From positions 124,001 through 188,000 of the forward strand of contig NZ_JAJNMU010000004.1 of NCBI RefSeq assembly GCF_022458865.1: 64,000 bases of DNA, in the 5' to 3' direction. This document shows positions 36,786 through 44,887 of the stretch, in pieces. The notes beneath the pieces were generated by a model that was not told the DNA's origin, searched no databases, and was given only the letters and a program-made list of their open reading frames with translations. Origin of the DNA: Paenibacillus periandrae. Lineage in GTDB: Bacteria > Bacillota > Bacilli > Paenibacillales > NBRC-103111. Positions within the stretch are counted from its first letter, which is position 1, and every line of letters begins with the position of its first letter. Both the position numbers and the translations under genes were made by a program.

Positions 36786-37670
36786 TTATTTGCCCTCCTT
36801 GGTTAACGAGGCTCTCAAGTAGAGACTGGAAATAGCTATCATCGCAATAAGCATGAAGATGGCAGTTGCAGAGGCATGCCCAAAATCCAGGGAACGGAAA
36901 GCGTCGGTATATACATATGTCGATAATACTTCAGTTGCATTCACCGGACCTCCGCCCGTCATCAGGAATACAAGATCAAAGGACCGGAAATGCCAAATAA
37001 TTTCGAGCGTAATGATCGTAAACAGCAGATCCTTGATTTGGGGAATGACAATAAATACAAAACGTCTGAACCGATTGGCACCGTCCACTTGTGCCGCTTC
37101 TATAATATCATCAGGAACGGTTTGAAAAGCCGCCAATATCATCAGCATGGCGAAAGGGAAGCTTTTCCATGTATTAGCCAATATTAATCCAATCATCGCG
37201 AATCTTTCGTCGCTTAACCACGCCAGACTTTCGTTAATGAGCCCTACTTTCAATAGAAACCAGTTCAATAAACCAAATGGTGATAACAGCAGCATCCATA
37301 CCGAACCGACGACAGCGCTGGATAACAGCCATGGGAACATCAGAACCGAGCGAAAAGCGCCCCGTATCTTGACATTAATTTTCTGATTGAGTAATGCGGC
37401 GAATATTAATCCGGATAACATAACCAATACTACGGTTCCAAAGGTATACACCAATGTATTTTTTAAAGAATGCCAGAATAGAGGGTCCATCAGCACATAC
37501 TTGTAATTGGACATGCCTGCATACACCGGCAGTGCCGGATTCCGATAATCAAACAAGCTCATTGTAACAACATCATACAAGGGGTATCCCGTAAGCAGAA
37601 TTAAAAGGATCATCGCCGGAAAAATAAACGAGAGCCTTCGTACATAACGAATGACCGGTTGTTCTCTCAT
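36786..37670 (-). CDS. Carbohydrate ABC transporter permease, MalF type (set C)
   Basis: A 294-residue permease. The first helix (about 12-35) ends LTGYPLYDVVTMSLFDY; the docking loop is IIEAAQVDGANRFRRFVFIV followed by IPQIKD. ATG 37670 has AAGGAG 8 bases upstream and is preferred to the earlier in-frame start at 37715, which would begin directly at the stop of the binding-protein gene. Confidence 0.92.
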   Translation of the reverse strand: MREQPVIRYVRRLSFIFPAMILLILLTGYPLYDVVTMSLFDYRNPALPVYAGMSNYKYVLMDPLFWHSLKNTLVYTFGTVVLVMLSGLIFAALLNQKINVKIRGAFRSVLMFPWLLSSAVVGSVWMLLLSPFGLLNWFLLKVGLINESLAWLSDERFAMIGLILANTWKSFPFAMLMILAAFQTVPDDIIEAAQVDGANRFRRFVFIVIPQIKDLLFTIITLEIIWHFRSFDLVFLMTGGGPVNATEVLSTYVYTDAFRSLDFGHASATAIFMLIAMIAISSLYLRASLTKEGK

Positions 37671-37715
37671 AAGGGAAACTCCTTTGTGAAAAGATAAGGG
37701 GCCATCTGGCCCCAT

Positions 37716-39041
37716 TTATTTATACTTGTCAAATACCGCATTCCAACCTGTCGCTGCATCGTCCAACGCTTGCTGGGCTGTCTTTTTATCAGTCAGATAG
37801 TTTTGAATCTCATTGATCATGATCTTTCTCATTACTGTACTTTCCGGCAGCTGAAGATCGGGATTAATCGGCTTGAGACTCTCATTCTGATCCGCAAACA
37901 CTTTAAGCAGCGGATTTTTTTGAATATAATCGTCCTTCAGGGCAGTTTTATTGTGCGGGAAGTTGTTGGTAGCTTTCGCCCATGCAATTTGTGTAGACGG
38001 TTCCATCATGTAGGTCATTACTTTCCAGGCGGCGTCCTTGTTCTTGCTCTTGGACATCATGCCGATTGCGCCTCCACCAGCAATCGTGGCGCCAACCGCG
38101 CCCTTAGGCATCGGTACAACGCCAAAATCCAGATTCGGATTAGCGGTTTTCTGAATCGCAATTCCCCACGGCCCATCAAACATAAAGGCTGTATTCTCGG
38201 CACTGAAATTCGATCTTTTCTCTTTTTCTCCGGCCGACAGCTCACCTGGGGTAGCCACCTTGTCCGTCTTGATCAACCCTTTGTAAAATTCCAGCGCTTT
38301 GACACCTTCCGGAGAGTTAAACACCGCTTTATTGTTCTCCGTCAGCTTGCCGCCGGCTTGCAGGATGAACGGCCACAGCTCGGTGTTAATCGTGGATGGC
38401 GGCTCGGATGCCATGTTGCCTGTAAAGGCAAATTTGTTTTTGCTGGCATCAGCCAGTTTGATGCTGGCGCTGCGGTATTCGTCCCAGGTCGTAGGAGGCG
38501 TCAGATTGGCCTCCGCAAGCTTCTTTTTGTTGTAGAAAAGTGCCGTATTTCCTGTGATAAAGCCCATACCATAATGCTTGCCCTTCCACGGACTCCAGTA
38601 AGGACCTTCATTGCTTGTCTGAAATTCCTTGGGCATCGCATTGTAGTAAGTATCGAGAGGCTCGGTAATGCCAGAGGCGGCAAATTCAGCTACCCATGGG
38701 GAGGTTAGCAGAATGAGGTCGGGGACATTGCCTGCGGCATGCAGCGTTACGAGTTTGTCATGCATCTGGGAGAAGGGCATGTCCTGAATATCCAATTCAA
38801 TATCCGGATTCTTGGCTTCAAACCCTGCTTTTAAATCATTGAGCGGCTTTTCACCAACCTCGCTTTTCCAATACTGCAGCCAGGTAACCTTTGTTTTGGC
38901 TTTGCTGACGCCAGCTGCACCGGTGGATGGGGCTGGATTATTGTTGTTAACGACCCCACTTGGGGCTGAACAAGCAGAAAGAATAAAAGTAGTGCAGGCA
39001 AGCATGGCAATAAGACGGCGTTGATTCTTTATAAATGTCAT
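37716..39041 (-). CDS. Extracellular sugar-binding lipoprotein (set C)
   Basis: A 441-residue CUT1 binding protein; the signal peptide ends in lipobox LSAC (Cys about residue 24). WLQYWKSEVGEKPLNDLKAGF and the later FDGPWGIAIQK with GGAIGMMSKSKNKDAAW are typical of MalE/UgpB-like receptors. ATG 39041 has GAGGAGC 8 bases upstream. It is the first gene of set C, separated by 134 bases from the phosphofructokinase-like gene. Confidence 0.92.
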   Translation of the reverse strand: MTFIKNQRRLIAMLACTTFILSACSAPSGVVNNNNPAPSTGAAGVSKAKTKVTWLQYWKSEVGEKPLNDLKAGFEAKNPDIELDIQDMPFSQMHDKLVTLHAAGNVPDLILLTSPWVAEFAASGITEPLDTYYNAMPKEFQTSNEGPYWSPWKGKHYGMGFITGNTALFYNKKKLAEANLTPPTTWDEYRSASIKLADASKNKFAFTGNMASEPPSTINTELWPFILQAGGKLTENNKAVFNSPEGVKALEFYKGLIKTDKVATPGELSAGEKEKRSNFSAENTAFMFDGPWGIAIQKTANPNLDFGVVPMPKGAVGATIAGGGAIGMMSKSKNKDAAWKVMTYMMEPSTQIAWAKATNNFPHNKTALKDDYIQKNPLLKVFADQNESLKPINPDLQLPESTVMRKIMINEIQNYLTDKKTAQQALDDAATGWNAVFDKYK

Positions 39042-39175
39042 AGATAAAAGCTCCTCTCGTTTCTAAAGTTCCCCTTGTCATAAAACCTCATGCCATAAGT
39101 CTGAACGCTCTGCCAAGCCGAGCCGCTCACCCCCCTTCAAAATTAACGTGAACCTCACCCGCTCCACATTGACCC

Positions 39176-40348
39176 TCAATTCAAGCTGAATACCAGCCCC
39201 GGCTCCTCCTGATCAATCAGTGGCAGCAGGTAATCGATAAAGGCAGGTGTCGGCATATGTCTGCTAGCATCCCAGTATGACGTTGGGAACGTTTTCTCTT
39301 TGCCTGCGAAATCGTCCAGCTGAGCCCACTGAACTCGGCTTACGTAAGGGGAGCTTGATTGCCGCTCCAGGGTGACCATCCCGCCGGAATAACCTGCCAG
39401 AGCGTAATCAATGGCCTTGTCGCCAAGCAGCAGCGATTCTTGATAATCGATTCTGGAGACAAAACCCGAAGCGATTCGAAATAATGAATTCGGTACGGTG
39501 ACTCTTGTCGGAATTTTCAGCTGACGATTGATGTGCTGCGACAGTCTGAAGCCGATGCCTGCATTATGTCCGCGAATGGGGTCCTCCGTGGCATACGGGT
39601 CTTTGGCCAGATCGTTCACCTTCATGTGATCCGGCACAATGACAATAATGCTCCGTCCTTTACTGCTGAAGGTGTTGTCCACATCAGCTAGAAAGGCATC
39701 AGCATCTATCGGATGGTCAGGCAAATAGACCAGATCCGGGTAGTCGGTTTCCTGCTTCTTGAACAATGCACTAGCTGCAGGCAGCCATCCCCGATTCCCG
39801 CCCATGACCTCGATAATTTCTACCTTGGACACTGTCTGCAATGACAGCATATCGGCTGCAAACAGCTGCACCGTATGGGATAGGAATTTGGATGCGCTTC
39901 CATAACCGGGGCAATGGTCCGTTCCGTCCAGATCATTATCGATAGTTTTCGGAACATGAACAAATCGGATATCCTTGCCCATAGCGCTCGCATACCGATG
40001 CAGCGCCAATACCGTTCTGGAGGACCCATTGCCGCCAATATAGCAGAAAATCTTAGCATTCACTCGCTCCAGCTCATCAATGATTTTGGCGTATTCTTCT
40101 TCAGCCAGCGGATGCCTTGATGTGCCCAATATGGCTCCCGGCTGCTCCGATGCCTTACAAATCTCAGGCAATTTTTCATTTAAGCGGATCAGCTTATGAT
40201 TCAGTATCCCTTGCAATCCATTAGGCGTTCCATAAACGGAGCCCACCTGATCATGCTTTAATGCCTTCTCCACTGCTCCTCGCAGCGATGCGTTGATAAC
40301 AGGTGTAGGTCCCCCTGATTGACCGATAACCACATTCATTTTATTCAT
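39176..40348 (-). CDS. Phosphofructokinase-family sugar-phosphate kinase with hybrid donor motif
   Basis: A 390-residue PfkA-superfamily protein with GQSGGPTPVINASL at 9-22 and the substrate loop VPKTIDNDLDGTDHCPGYGS at 132-151. Two residues normally predict the phosphoryl donor: Gly in GGDG favours ATP and Asp in GGDD favours PPi, while Lys in PKTIDND favours PPi and Gly favours ATP. Here the first motif is GGNG (105-108), with Asn replacing the usual Asp, and the second has Lys, so the signals conflict. The donor, and even fructose 6-phosphate as acceptor, cannot be assigned. ATG 40348 overlaps the DeoR gene by 8 bases. Confidence 0.85.
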   Translation of the reverse strand: MNKMNVVIGQSGGPTPVINASLRGAVEKALKHDQVGSVYGTPNGLQGILNHKLIRLNEKLPEICKASEQPGAILGTSRHPLAEEEYAKIIDELERVNAKIFCYIGGNGSSRTVLALHRYASAMGKDIRFVHVPKTIDNDLDGTDHCPGYGSASKFLSHTVQLFAADMLSLQTVSKVEIIEVMGGNRGWLPAASALFKKQETDYPDLVYLPDHPIDADAFLADVDNTFSSKGRSIIVIVPDHMKVNDLAKDPYATEDPIRGHNAGIGFRLSQHINRQLKIPTRVTVPNSLFRIASGFVSRIDYQESLLLGDKAIDYALAGYSGGMVTLERQSSSPYVSRVQWAQLDDFAGKEKTFPTSYWDASRHMPTPAFIDYLLPLIDQEEPGLVFSLN

Positions 40349-41147
40349 CTGCAGATTCCCTTTCCCGAGCTGCAATTAATAACTGGCACTGCTTTTCCAG
40401 CTGTTCTTTCGAACTAGGCTGAATACCATCATCGACAATAATAAAGTGCTCCTTGATAAATGGTGATATATGAATCGTACTAATTGAATTGATCTTGGTA
40501 GAATCCACCAGCCAATAAATCTGCTTACCGGAATTCAACAGCTGCCGCTTGACCTCTGATTCCAGAAAATCGTTTCCGGAAAAGCCTTTGGTTAGTGAAA
40601 CCGCTGTTACCCCGATGAACACCTTGTCAGCATGAATCTGCATCAGCATCCGGTCCATAATCGGATTGACGAGCGTAGTGGTTTTAGAACGAAAAATGCC
40701 GCCCGACAAAATGGTCGTAACGCCTTCCCTTCCCTCTAACTCCTCGGCAATATTGACGGTTGTCACGATTGCCGTGACTCCTCTTTTTCCATGCAGGTGC
40801 TTGGCGAGCGACAGGGTTGTCGAGCCGGCGTCAATCAATATCGTTTCGTCATCCTTAACAAGCGAAGCAGCCAGCTTGCCGATGGCCCTTTTCTCCTGCT
40901 TTTGAATGGCTGCCTGATTATAAAACCTCCGGTTCAGAAAATTCGTATCCTTCTCAACCTTCTCGTTCTCCAATAATTTGGCGCCCCCGCGAATGCGGAT
41001 GATTTGGTTGTTATTGTCCAGAAGCTCCAAATCTCTTCTCACCGTTATTTCTGATACTTGAAGCTCAGCAGCAAAATCAGTAATACTGATCGTATTCTTT
41101 TGTTTAAGCAGCTCCAGAATTTCCTGTTGCCTTTCGTTTGGAAGCAT
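40341..41147 (-). CDS. DeoR/GlpR family transcriptional regulator (copy 1)
   Basis: A 268-residue repressor. The N-terminal winged HTH is seen in ISITDFAAELQVSEITVRRDLELLD followed by RIRGGA; the DeoR effector domain, which senses a sugar phosphate, shows ILIDAGSTTLSLAKHL, GVTAVSLTKGFSGNDFLE and YWLVDS. It is cotranscribed with the phosphofructokinase-like gene, whose start it overlaps. ATG 41147 has GAGGGTG 8 bases upstream. Roughly half its residues match the DeoR copy at 41586-42380, so the two are paralogues. Confidence 0.92.
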   Translation of the reverse strand: MLPNERQQEILELLKQKNTISITDFAAELQVSEITVRRDLELLDNNNQIIRIRGGAKLLENEKVEKDTNFLNRRFYNQAAIQKQEKRAIGKLAASLVKDDETILIDAGSTTLSLAKHLHGKRGVTAIVTTVNIAEELEGREGVTTILSGGIFRSKTTTLVNPIMDRMLMQIHADKVFIGVTAVSLTKGFSGNDFLESEVKRQLLNSGKQIYWLVDSTKINSISTIHISPFIKEHFIIVDDGIQPSSKEQLEKQCQLLIAARERESADE

Positions 41148-41171
41148 ATTGATTTCACCCTCGCTCTTCAA

Positions 41172-41470
41172 CTTATAAATGAAACAATATTGATCATTAG
41201 TTTCATGATAGAAATGATAATTTATGATATCAATATTTCATGAACACTTGTAATATGGATGATAATTTTGTAACATTTGTCTTTAAAATCGATTATATAG
41301 CCATTCACCTCAATTGTAAACGCTTTTTTAATAATTAATCTTCTTCAATTTCTATTTTATATGGTTCAAATCAACAAAATACTGATATTATATGATAATT
41401 AATTTCGTATAAATGATTATATCTATCACGATATTATCAAAATAAGAGCGATTAGATTGTAAGGCCGTGA
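41172..41470. promoter_or_regulatory. AT-rich upstream region of the DeoR-kinase operon with ATGATA repeats
   Basis: Five plus-strand ATGATA motifs lie at 41205, 41214, 41224, 41259 and 41392; the first three are 9-10 bases apart and include a TTTCAT/AAATGA imperfect inverted repeat, a pattern compatible with a DeoR-type operator. A cre-like TGTAAACGCTTTTT begins at 41315 within TCAATTGTAAACG, a 13-base string that recurs upstream of the second DeoR gene. Confidence 0.4.
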
Positions 41471-41473
41471 ACA

Positions 41474-41515
41474 ACAAAACCTCCAGATTCCACTTTCTTA
41501 GTGGGTCTGGAGGTT
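41474..41515 (-). terminator. Rho-independent terminator after DeoR copy 2
   Basis: On the minus strand AACCTCCAGA and TCTGGAGGTT (41515-41506 with 41487-41478) form a perfect 10-bp stem with an additional CCACT/AGTGG inner stem, followed by TTTTG. It is about 70 bases beyond the stop. Confidence 0.75.
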
Positions 41516-41585
41516 CGCGGTCAAGAGTAAATAAATGTTATTGTCGGGCACCTCTAATGGACAAACCTTACTTGAATGACGGCAG

Positions 41586-42380
41586 TCACGCCCTTTCAGC
41601 GACTAGTATGCGACATAGCTTACCCAAATCCTCTTTCATTTGAGGTGAAATTCCCTGATCCGTTATCAGTGTATGGGTAGGTAAAATTTTGGATATATGA
41701 AAGGAGGCAATAAATCCGAGCTTGGAGGAATCCACAAGCCAATAGATTTCTCGGCCTGAGTTGACCAATATTTTTTTGACATCGGTTTCCAGAAGATCAT
41801 TGTCCGTAAAGCCGTGCGACAACGAAACTCCGGCCACTCCGATGAACACTTTGTCAGCATATATACTTGTCAGACTTTGCTCAATGAAAGGGCTGATTAA
41901 TGTCGTTGTGCTTGAACGGAACACCCCCCCGGTGATAACCGTCACTACACCTTCCTTACCCTCCAGTTCCTCGGCAACGTTGATAGCCGTCACTACCGCT
42001 GTGATCCGTTTTCTCCCATCGATATGCTTGGCCAGTTGAATCGCTGAGGAACCGGCATCAATAATGATCGTTTCATCCTCCTTGATTAGCGACGCGGCCA
42101 ATTTGCCAATCGCTATTTTTTCCTGCTGATTTTTGGCAAATCGGTCGGAGTAGCGATCATTCAGGTAGGCTGTATTCGGCTCAGGCTGTTCCTCAACCCA
42201 CTGGGCGCCACCGCGGATTCTTACTAGCAGGTTCGTATTGTTATCGAGAAATTCCAGATCCCGGCGAGCCGTAATTTCCGATATTTGCAGTTTCTCGGCG
42301 ATTTCGGCAATACTCAAGGTTTTGTGTATTTTCATCATTTCAAGTATTTGATTATGTCTTTTCTTAATAATCATTACCAT
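41586..42380 (-). CDS. DeoR/GlpR family transcriptional regulator (copy 2)
   Basis: A 264-residue repressor with HTH LSIAEIAEKLQISEITARRDLEFLD, RIRGGA hinge, and effector-domain motifs IIIDAGSSAIQLAKHI, GVAGVSLSHGFTDNDLLE and YWLVDSSKLGF. It is a single-gene unit, divergent from the class II aldolase gene, which is the probable target, and autoregulation is likely. It has paralogue copy 1 about 450 bases downstream on the same strand. Start ATG 42380 (or 42374) follows AGAGG. Confidence 0.92.
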   Translation of the reverse strand: MVMIIKKRHNQILEMMKIHKTLSIAEIAEKLQISEITARRDLEFLDNNTNLLVRIRGGAQWVEEQPEPNTAYLNDRYSDRFAKNQQEKIAIGKLAASLIKEDETIIIDAGSSAIQLAKHIDGRKRITAVVTAINVAEELEGKEGVVTVITGGVFRSSTTTLISPFIEQSLTSIYADKVFIGVAGVSLSHGFTDNDLLETDVKKILVNSGREIYWLVDSSKLGFIASFHISKILPTHTLITDQGISPQMKEDLGKLCRILVAERA

Positions 42381-42713
42381 TCAACCTCTTCTTTGCCATT
42401 GTTTTGGTGTTACTTTATTGGACATGCTCACTTCACTTATCATTGTTCAATTGTAAACGATACAAACATGATATGTAAATGCTCTTATTTTGATAACTTT
42501 TGATATTTTAAACGTTATTTTTTCATTATTTTGTTGCTAAATTTAAATTATTGAATTATTATTGAGTTGAAATTGCACATTTAATCAAATTTTCGATCAG
42601 GATGTGATATTTTGACGGGGAAATGATCATCGTATTACCATTTTATCAAAGCAACAGTTTTTTCGAACATAAGTTTTATCGAGCTGATATTAAATCAACG
42701 GAGGAATCATCCT
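42381..42713. promoter_or_regulatory. Divergent control region between DeoR copy 2 and the aldolase gene
   Basis: A 333-base AT-rich region without a supported gene. It holds a cre-like TGTAAACGATACAA (42452-42465) inside TCAATTGTAAACG, several TGATAT/TGATAA motifs and, before the aldolase, TTGACG at about 42613 without a good -10. Control by DeoR and CcpA is inferred. Confidence 0.45.
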
Positions 42714-43571
42714 ATGACTAATCTTGTACCTATGACTCACTTCTTACCGAAAGCTAAAGAACAAAAGTTTGCCGTCGGACAGTTTAACCTGATTACCTTG
42801 GAATTCGCGCATACGATAGCGGAAGTGGCCGAAGAAGAACAATCACCGGTTATATTTGGTGTGGGTGAGCTGGGTATTCGCTATATGGGCCTTGAAAATG
42901 TAGTATCTATTGCCCAAAATGCAGCCCGTCAGGTAAGTGTTCCCGTGGCTCTGCATCTGGATCACGGCAGCAGCTTTGAAGTCGCGATGAAATGTATCCA
43001 TGCTGGTTTTAGCTCTGTGATGTTTGATGGGTCCAAATACGACTTGGAGGAAAACATCCGCATGACCAGAAAGGTCGTAGAGGCGGCACATGCGGTTGGT
43101 GTATCTGTTGAAGCTGAATTGGGCTCTATTGGTGGTACAGAGGACGATCATACGGTATCTGAGGAGGATGCCCTGCTGGCCAAGCCCGATGAAGCGATCT
43201 ATTTCTGGAATGAAACCCGAGTCGATGCCATGGCAATGGCTGTAGGCTCTGCACATGGGATGTATAAAAAAGAGCCAAGGATTCGCTGTGATAATATTCG
43301 CACCGTTGCGGAAGCTATTGATGTATCGGTTGTGCTTCACGGGGGATCAGGTATTCCAGATCAACAGATTGTTGATGCTATTCGTTCTGGTATTGGTAAA
43401 ATCAATGTCAATACGGAAAATTTGGTAGCGTACACCGCGGCAGTACGTGAATTTCTTCAATCGGATAGCGAAATCACGGATCCAAGAAAATATCAGGGGT
43501 CGGCTCGTGATGCGATGAAAAATATCGTCAGAAATAAAATCAGACTTTTTGGCAGTAACGGTAAAGCTTAA
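42714..43571 (+). CDS. Class II fructose/tagatose-bisphosphate aldolase family protein
   Basis: A 285-residue zinc aldolase of the GatY/KbaY/FbaA family. The catalytic Asp and zinc His are in HLDHG (81-85); further zinc-site residues are the Glu in VEAELGSIGG, His in GSAHGMYKKEP and His in VLHGGSGIP. These enzymes split a ketose 1,6-bisphosphate into dihydroxyacetone phosphate and an aldehyde. GGAGG lies 9 bases before ATG 42714. Together with the nearby phosphofructokinase-like gene and DeoR regulators it forms a dedicated kinase-aldolase module. Fructose versus tagatose bisphosphate cannot be decided here. Confidence 0.9.
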   Translation: MTNLVPMTHFLPKAKEQKFAVGQFNLITLEFAHTIAEVAEEEQSPVIFGVGELGIRYMGLENVVSIAQNAARQVSVPVALHLDHGSSFEVAMKCIHAGFSSVMFDGSKYDLEENIRMTRKVVEAAHAVGVSVEAELGSIGGTEDDHTVSEEDALLAKPDEAIYFWNETRVDAMAMAVGSAHGMYKKEPRIRCDNIRTVAEAIDVSVVLHGGSGIPDQQIVDAIRSGIGKINVNTENLVAYTAAVREFLQSDSEITDPRKYQGSARDAMKNIVRNKIRLFGSNGKA

Positions 43572-43672
43572 AACGCTCCAATCCTTGATCAGCCTCCTGA
43601 GGATGCTTGGCATATCTGGAATACGTTCTGATCACATAGCGGCCCTCACTAAAATTTTTACTGTTTATTACG

Positions 43673-43701
43673 AACCGATTATGACATTTGCCCATACAAT
43701 A
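43673..43701 (+). promoter_or_regulatory. Sigma-K-like promoter of the LysM repeat gene
   Basis: CATACAATA at 43693-43701 fits the mother-cell sigma-K -10 consensus CATANNNTA and also the sigma-E -10; AACC at 43673-43676, 16 bases upstream, fits the sigma-K -35 core (AC). A good sigma-E -35 is not seen. The position, about 40 bases before the start codon, is appropriate. It implies expression late in sporulation (inference). Confidence 0.6.
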
Positions 43702-43741
43702 GGGACAAATGACTATATTATCATAAGCGGAGGTTAACATT

Positions 43742-44782
43742 ATGAATGAGCTTGCTTTTGGATTGGGAGGTTTCGGGGGATTGGAGAGTCATGATGGTTT
43801 TGGCGGAGGTTTTGTTGGGCAGCCATCCTTTTACCGAACGGATTCTCGTCCTCGTTTACTGCCTTTTTTCTCACTGTCACCTTTTTCCTTTCCTTCTTTC
43901 AGGGGAGAAGATGACTTGGACGGCAACTATTATGCCCAGCATCTTAGCCAAGAAGGCGAAACCATGGAGCAAATTGCACAGATGTATAATGTCCCCAAGC
44001 CCATTCTTGAAGCCATGAACCCGCAAATTCAAAACTTTAATGATATCGCTCCGGGAAGCACTGCCTATATTCCACGTCTGGATAAAATGCATTGCCAAAC
44101 CATGTATGTGCAGCAAGAAGTGCCCACGTATGTGACTCAATCAGTCACATACAGGGAGCCGGAGCAGCACGCGATGCCCTATCCGGGAATTCCTCATATG
44201 TACGCCCAAGGGCAATATCCACATATGAATTATCCACAAGCCTACTCGCAGCAGTTCTTCGGGGTACACCCACAAGCTGGAGGGTATTATGGACCACATG
44301 GAGTCGGGTTTCAAGCGGGTGGGCATCTGGGCGGGCATGGCGTTGGTATTCATGCCGGCAGTAATTTTGGAAGTCATGGACTTGGCGTGCATGCCGGTGG
44401 ACATCTCGCTGGTTATGGTACGGGTGTTCATGCTGGTACTCATTTTGGCAGTCAAGGTGTTGGCGTTCAAGCAGGCGGTCACCTTGGCACCCTTGGTGCC
44501 GGTGTTCATGCTGGCACTCATTTTGGCCATGGTACTAACGGTCATGGCATAGGTGTGCATGCCGGTGGGGTTTTGGGCAATCATGGCGCCGGTATCCATG
44601 CTGGCAGTCATTTTGGTGGTCATGGCGTAGGCGTCCATGCTGGCGGTCATTGGGGAAACCATGAGGCAGGTGTTCATGCAGACAGCCATTTTGGCAGTCA
44701 TGGCGTAGGCGGTCAAGTGGGAGGCCATATGGGTGAGCATTCCAGCGGTCAGCATCATGGTCATCAAGACGGTAATCACTAA
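43742..44782 (+). CDS. LysM-domain protein with Gly/His-rich 13-residue tandem repeats, candidate spore coat protein
   Basis: A 346-residue protein with no signal peptide. A Gly/Phe-rich head (1-60) precedes one LysM-like domain (about 65-112: GETMEQIAQMYNVP, PGSTAYIPR), then a Tyr/Pro/Gln-rich spacer (120-188), then about eleven copies of a 13-residue unit approximating GVHAGGHFGSHGV (189 to about 333), and a His-rich tail. LysM binds peptidoglycan, and proteins such as SafA use it to dock in the spore coat or cortex. Lack of a signal peptide plus a sigma-K-like promoter fits a coat protein made in the mother cell. The repeats could bind metal through His or form a beta-helix; neither is shown. 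GGAGG lies 8 bases before ATG 43742. Confidence 0.8.
   Translation: MNELAFGLGGFGGLESHDGFGGGFVGQPSFYRTDSRPRLLPFFSLSPFSFPSFRGEDDLDGNYYAQHLSQEGETMEQIAQMYNVPKPILEAMNPQIQNFNDIAPGSTAYIPRLDKMHCQTMYVQQEVPTYVTQSVTYREPEQHAMPYPGIPHMYAQGQYPHMNYPQAYSQQFFGVHPQAGGYYGPHGVGFQAGGHLGGHGVGIHAGSNFGSHGLGVHAGGHLAGYGTGVHAGTHFGSQGVGVQAGGHLGTLGAGVHAGTHFGHGTNGHGIGVHAGGVLGNHGAGIHAGSHFGGHGVGVHAGGHWGNHEAGVHADSHFGSHGVGGQVGGHMGEHSSGQHHGHQDGNH
44306..44738 (+). repeat. 39-bp coding tandem repeat in the LysM gene
   Basis: About eleven tandem units of 39 bases encode GVHAGxxxGxxGx. Units alternate between a GGHLG form and an xHFGS form, so the higher-order period is 78 bases; one unit (near 44524) is longer by an insertion. 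Such arrays change copy number readily by slippage. Confidence 0.85.
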
Positions 44783-44802
44783 GCCTATACGCTAGAGGCG
44801 CA

Positions 44803-44838
44803 GGGCAGATCGAATAGTCATTATTCGTCTGCTCTTTC
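44803..44838 (+). terminator. Terminator after the LysM repeat gene
   Basis: GGGCAGATCGAATA and TATTCGTCTGCTC form a stem with one bulge around a short loop, followed by TTTCG. It lies 20 bases after the stop. The T tract is short, so efficiency may be moderate. Confidence 0.65.
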
Positions 44839-44887
44839 GTCGATGGCCTACTAATGGTTGAAAAGTCGCAGATATCCACGACTGAAT

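Noticed and set aside
37770..38708. 312-codon plus-strand frame inside the set C binding-protein gene
   Set aside because: Fully antisense to a well-supported binding-protein gene; the translation has no family features and no ribosome binding site.
44306..44738. Regular short repeats reminiscent of a CRISPR array
   Set aside because: Units are contiguous, in frame, of 39 bases and vary by codon; there are no unique spacers and no cas genes.
44141..44779. 212-codon minus-strand Met/Thr/Ala-rich frame opposite the LysM repeat gene
   Set aside because: Its repetitiveness only reflects the coding repeat on the plus strand, which has the promoter, ribosome binding site and LysM domain.
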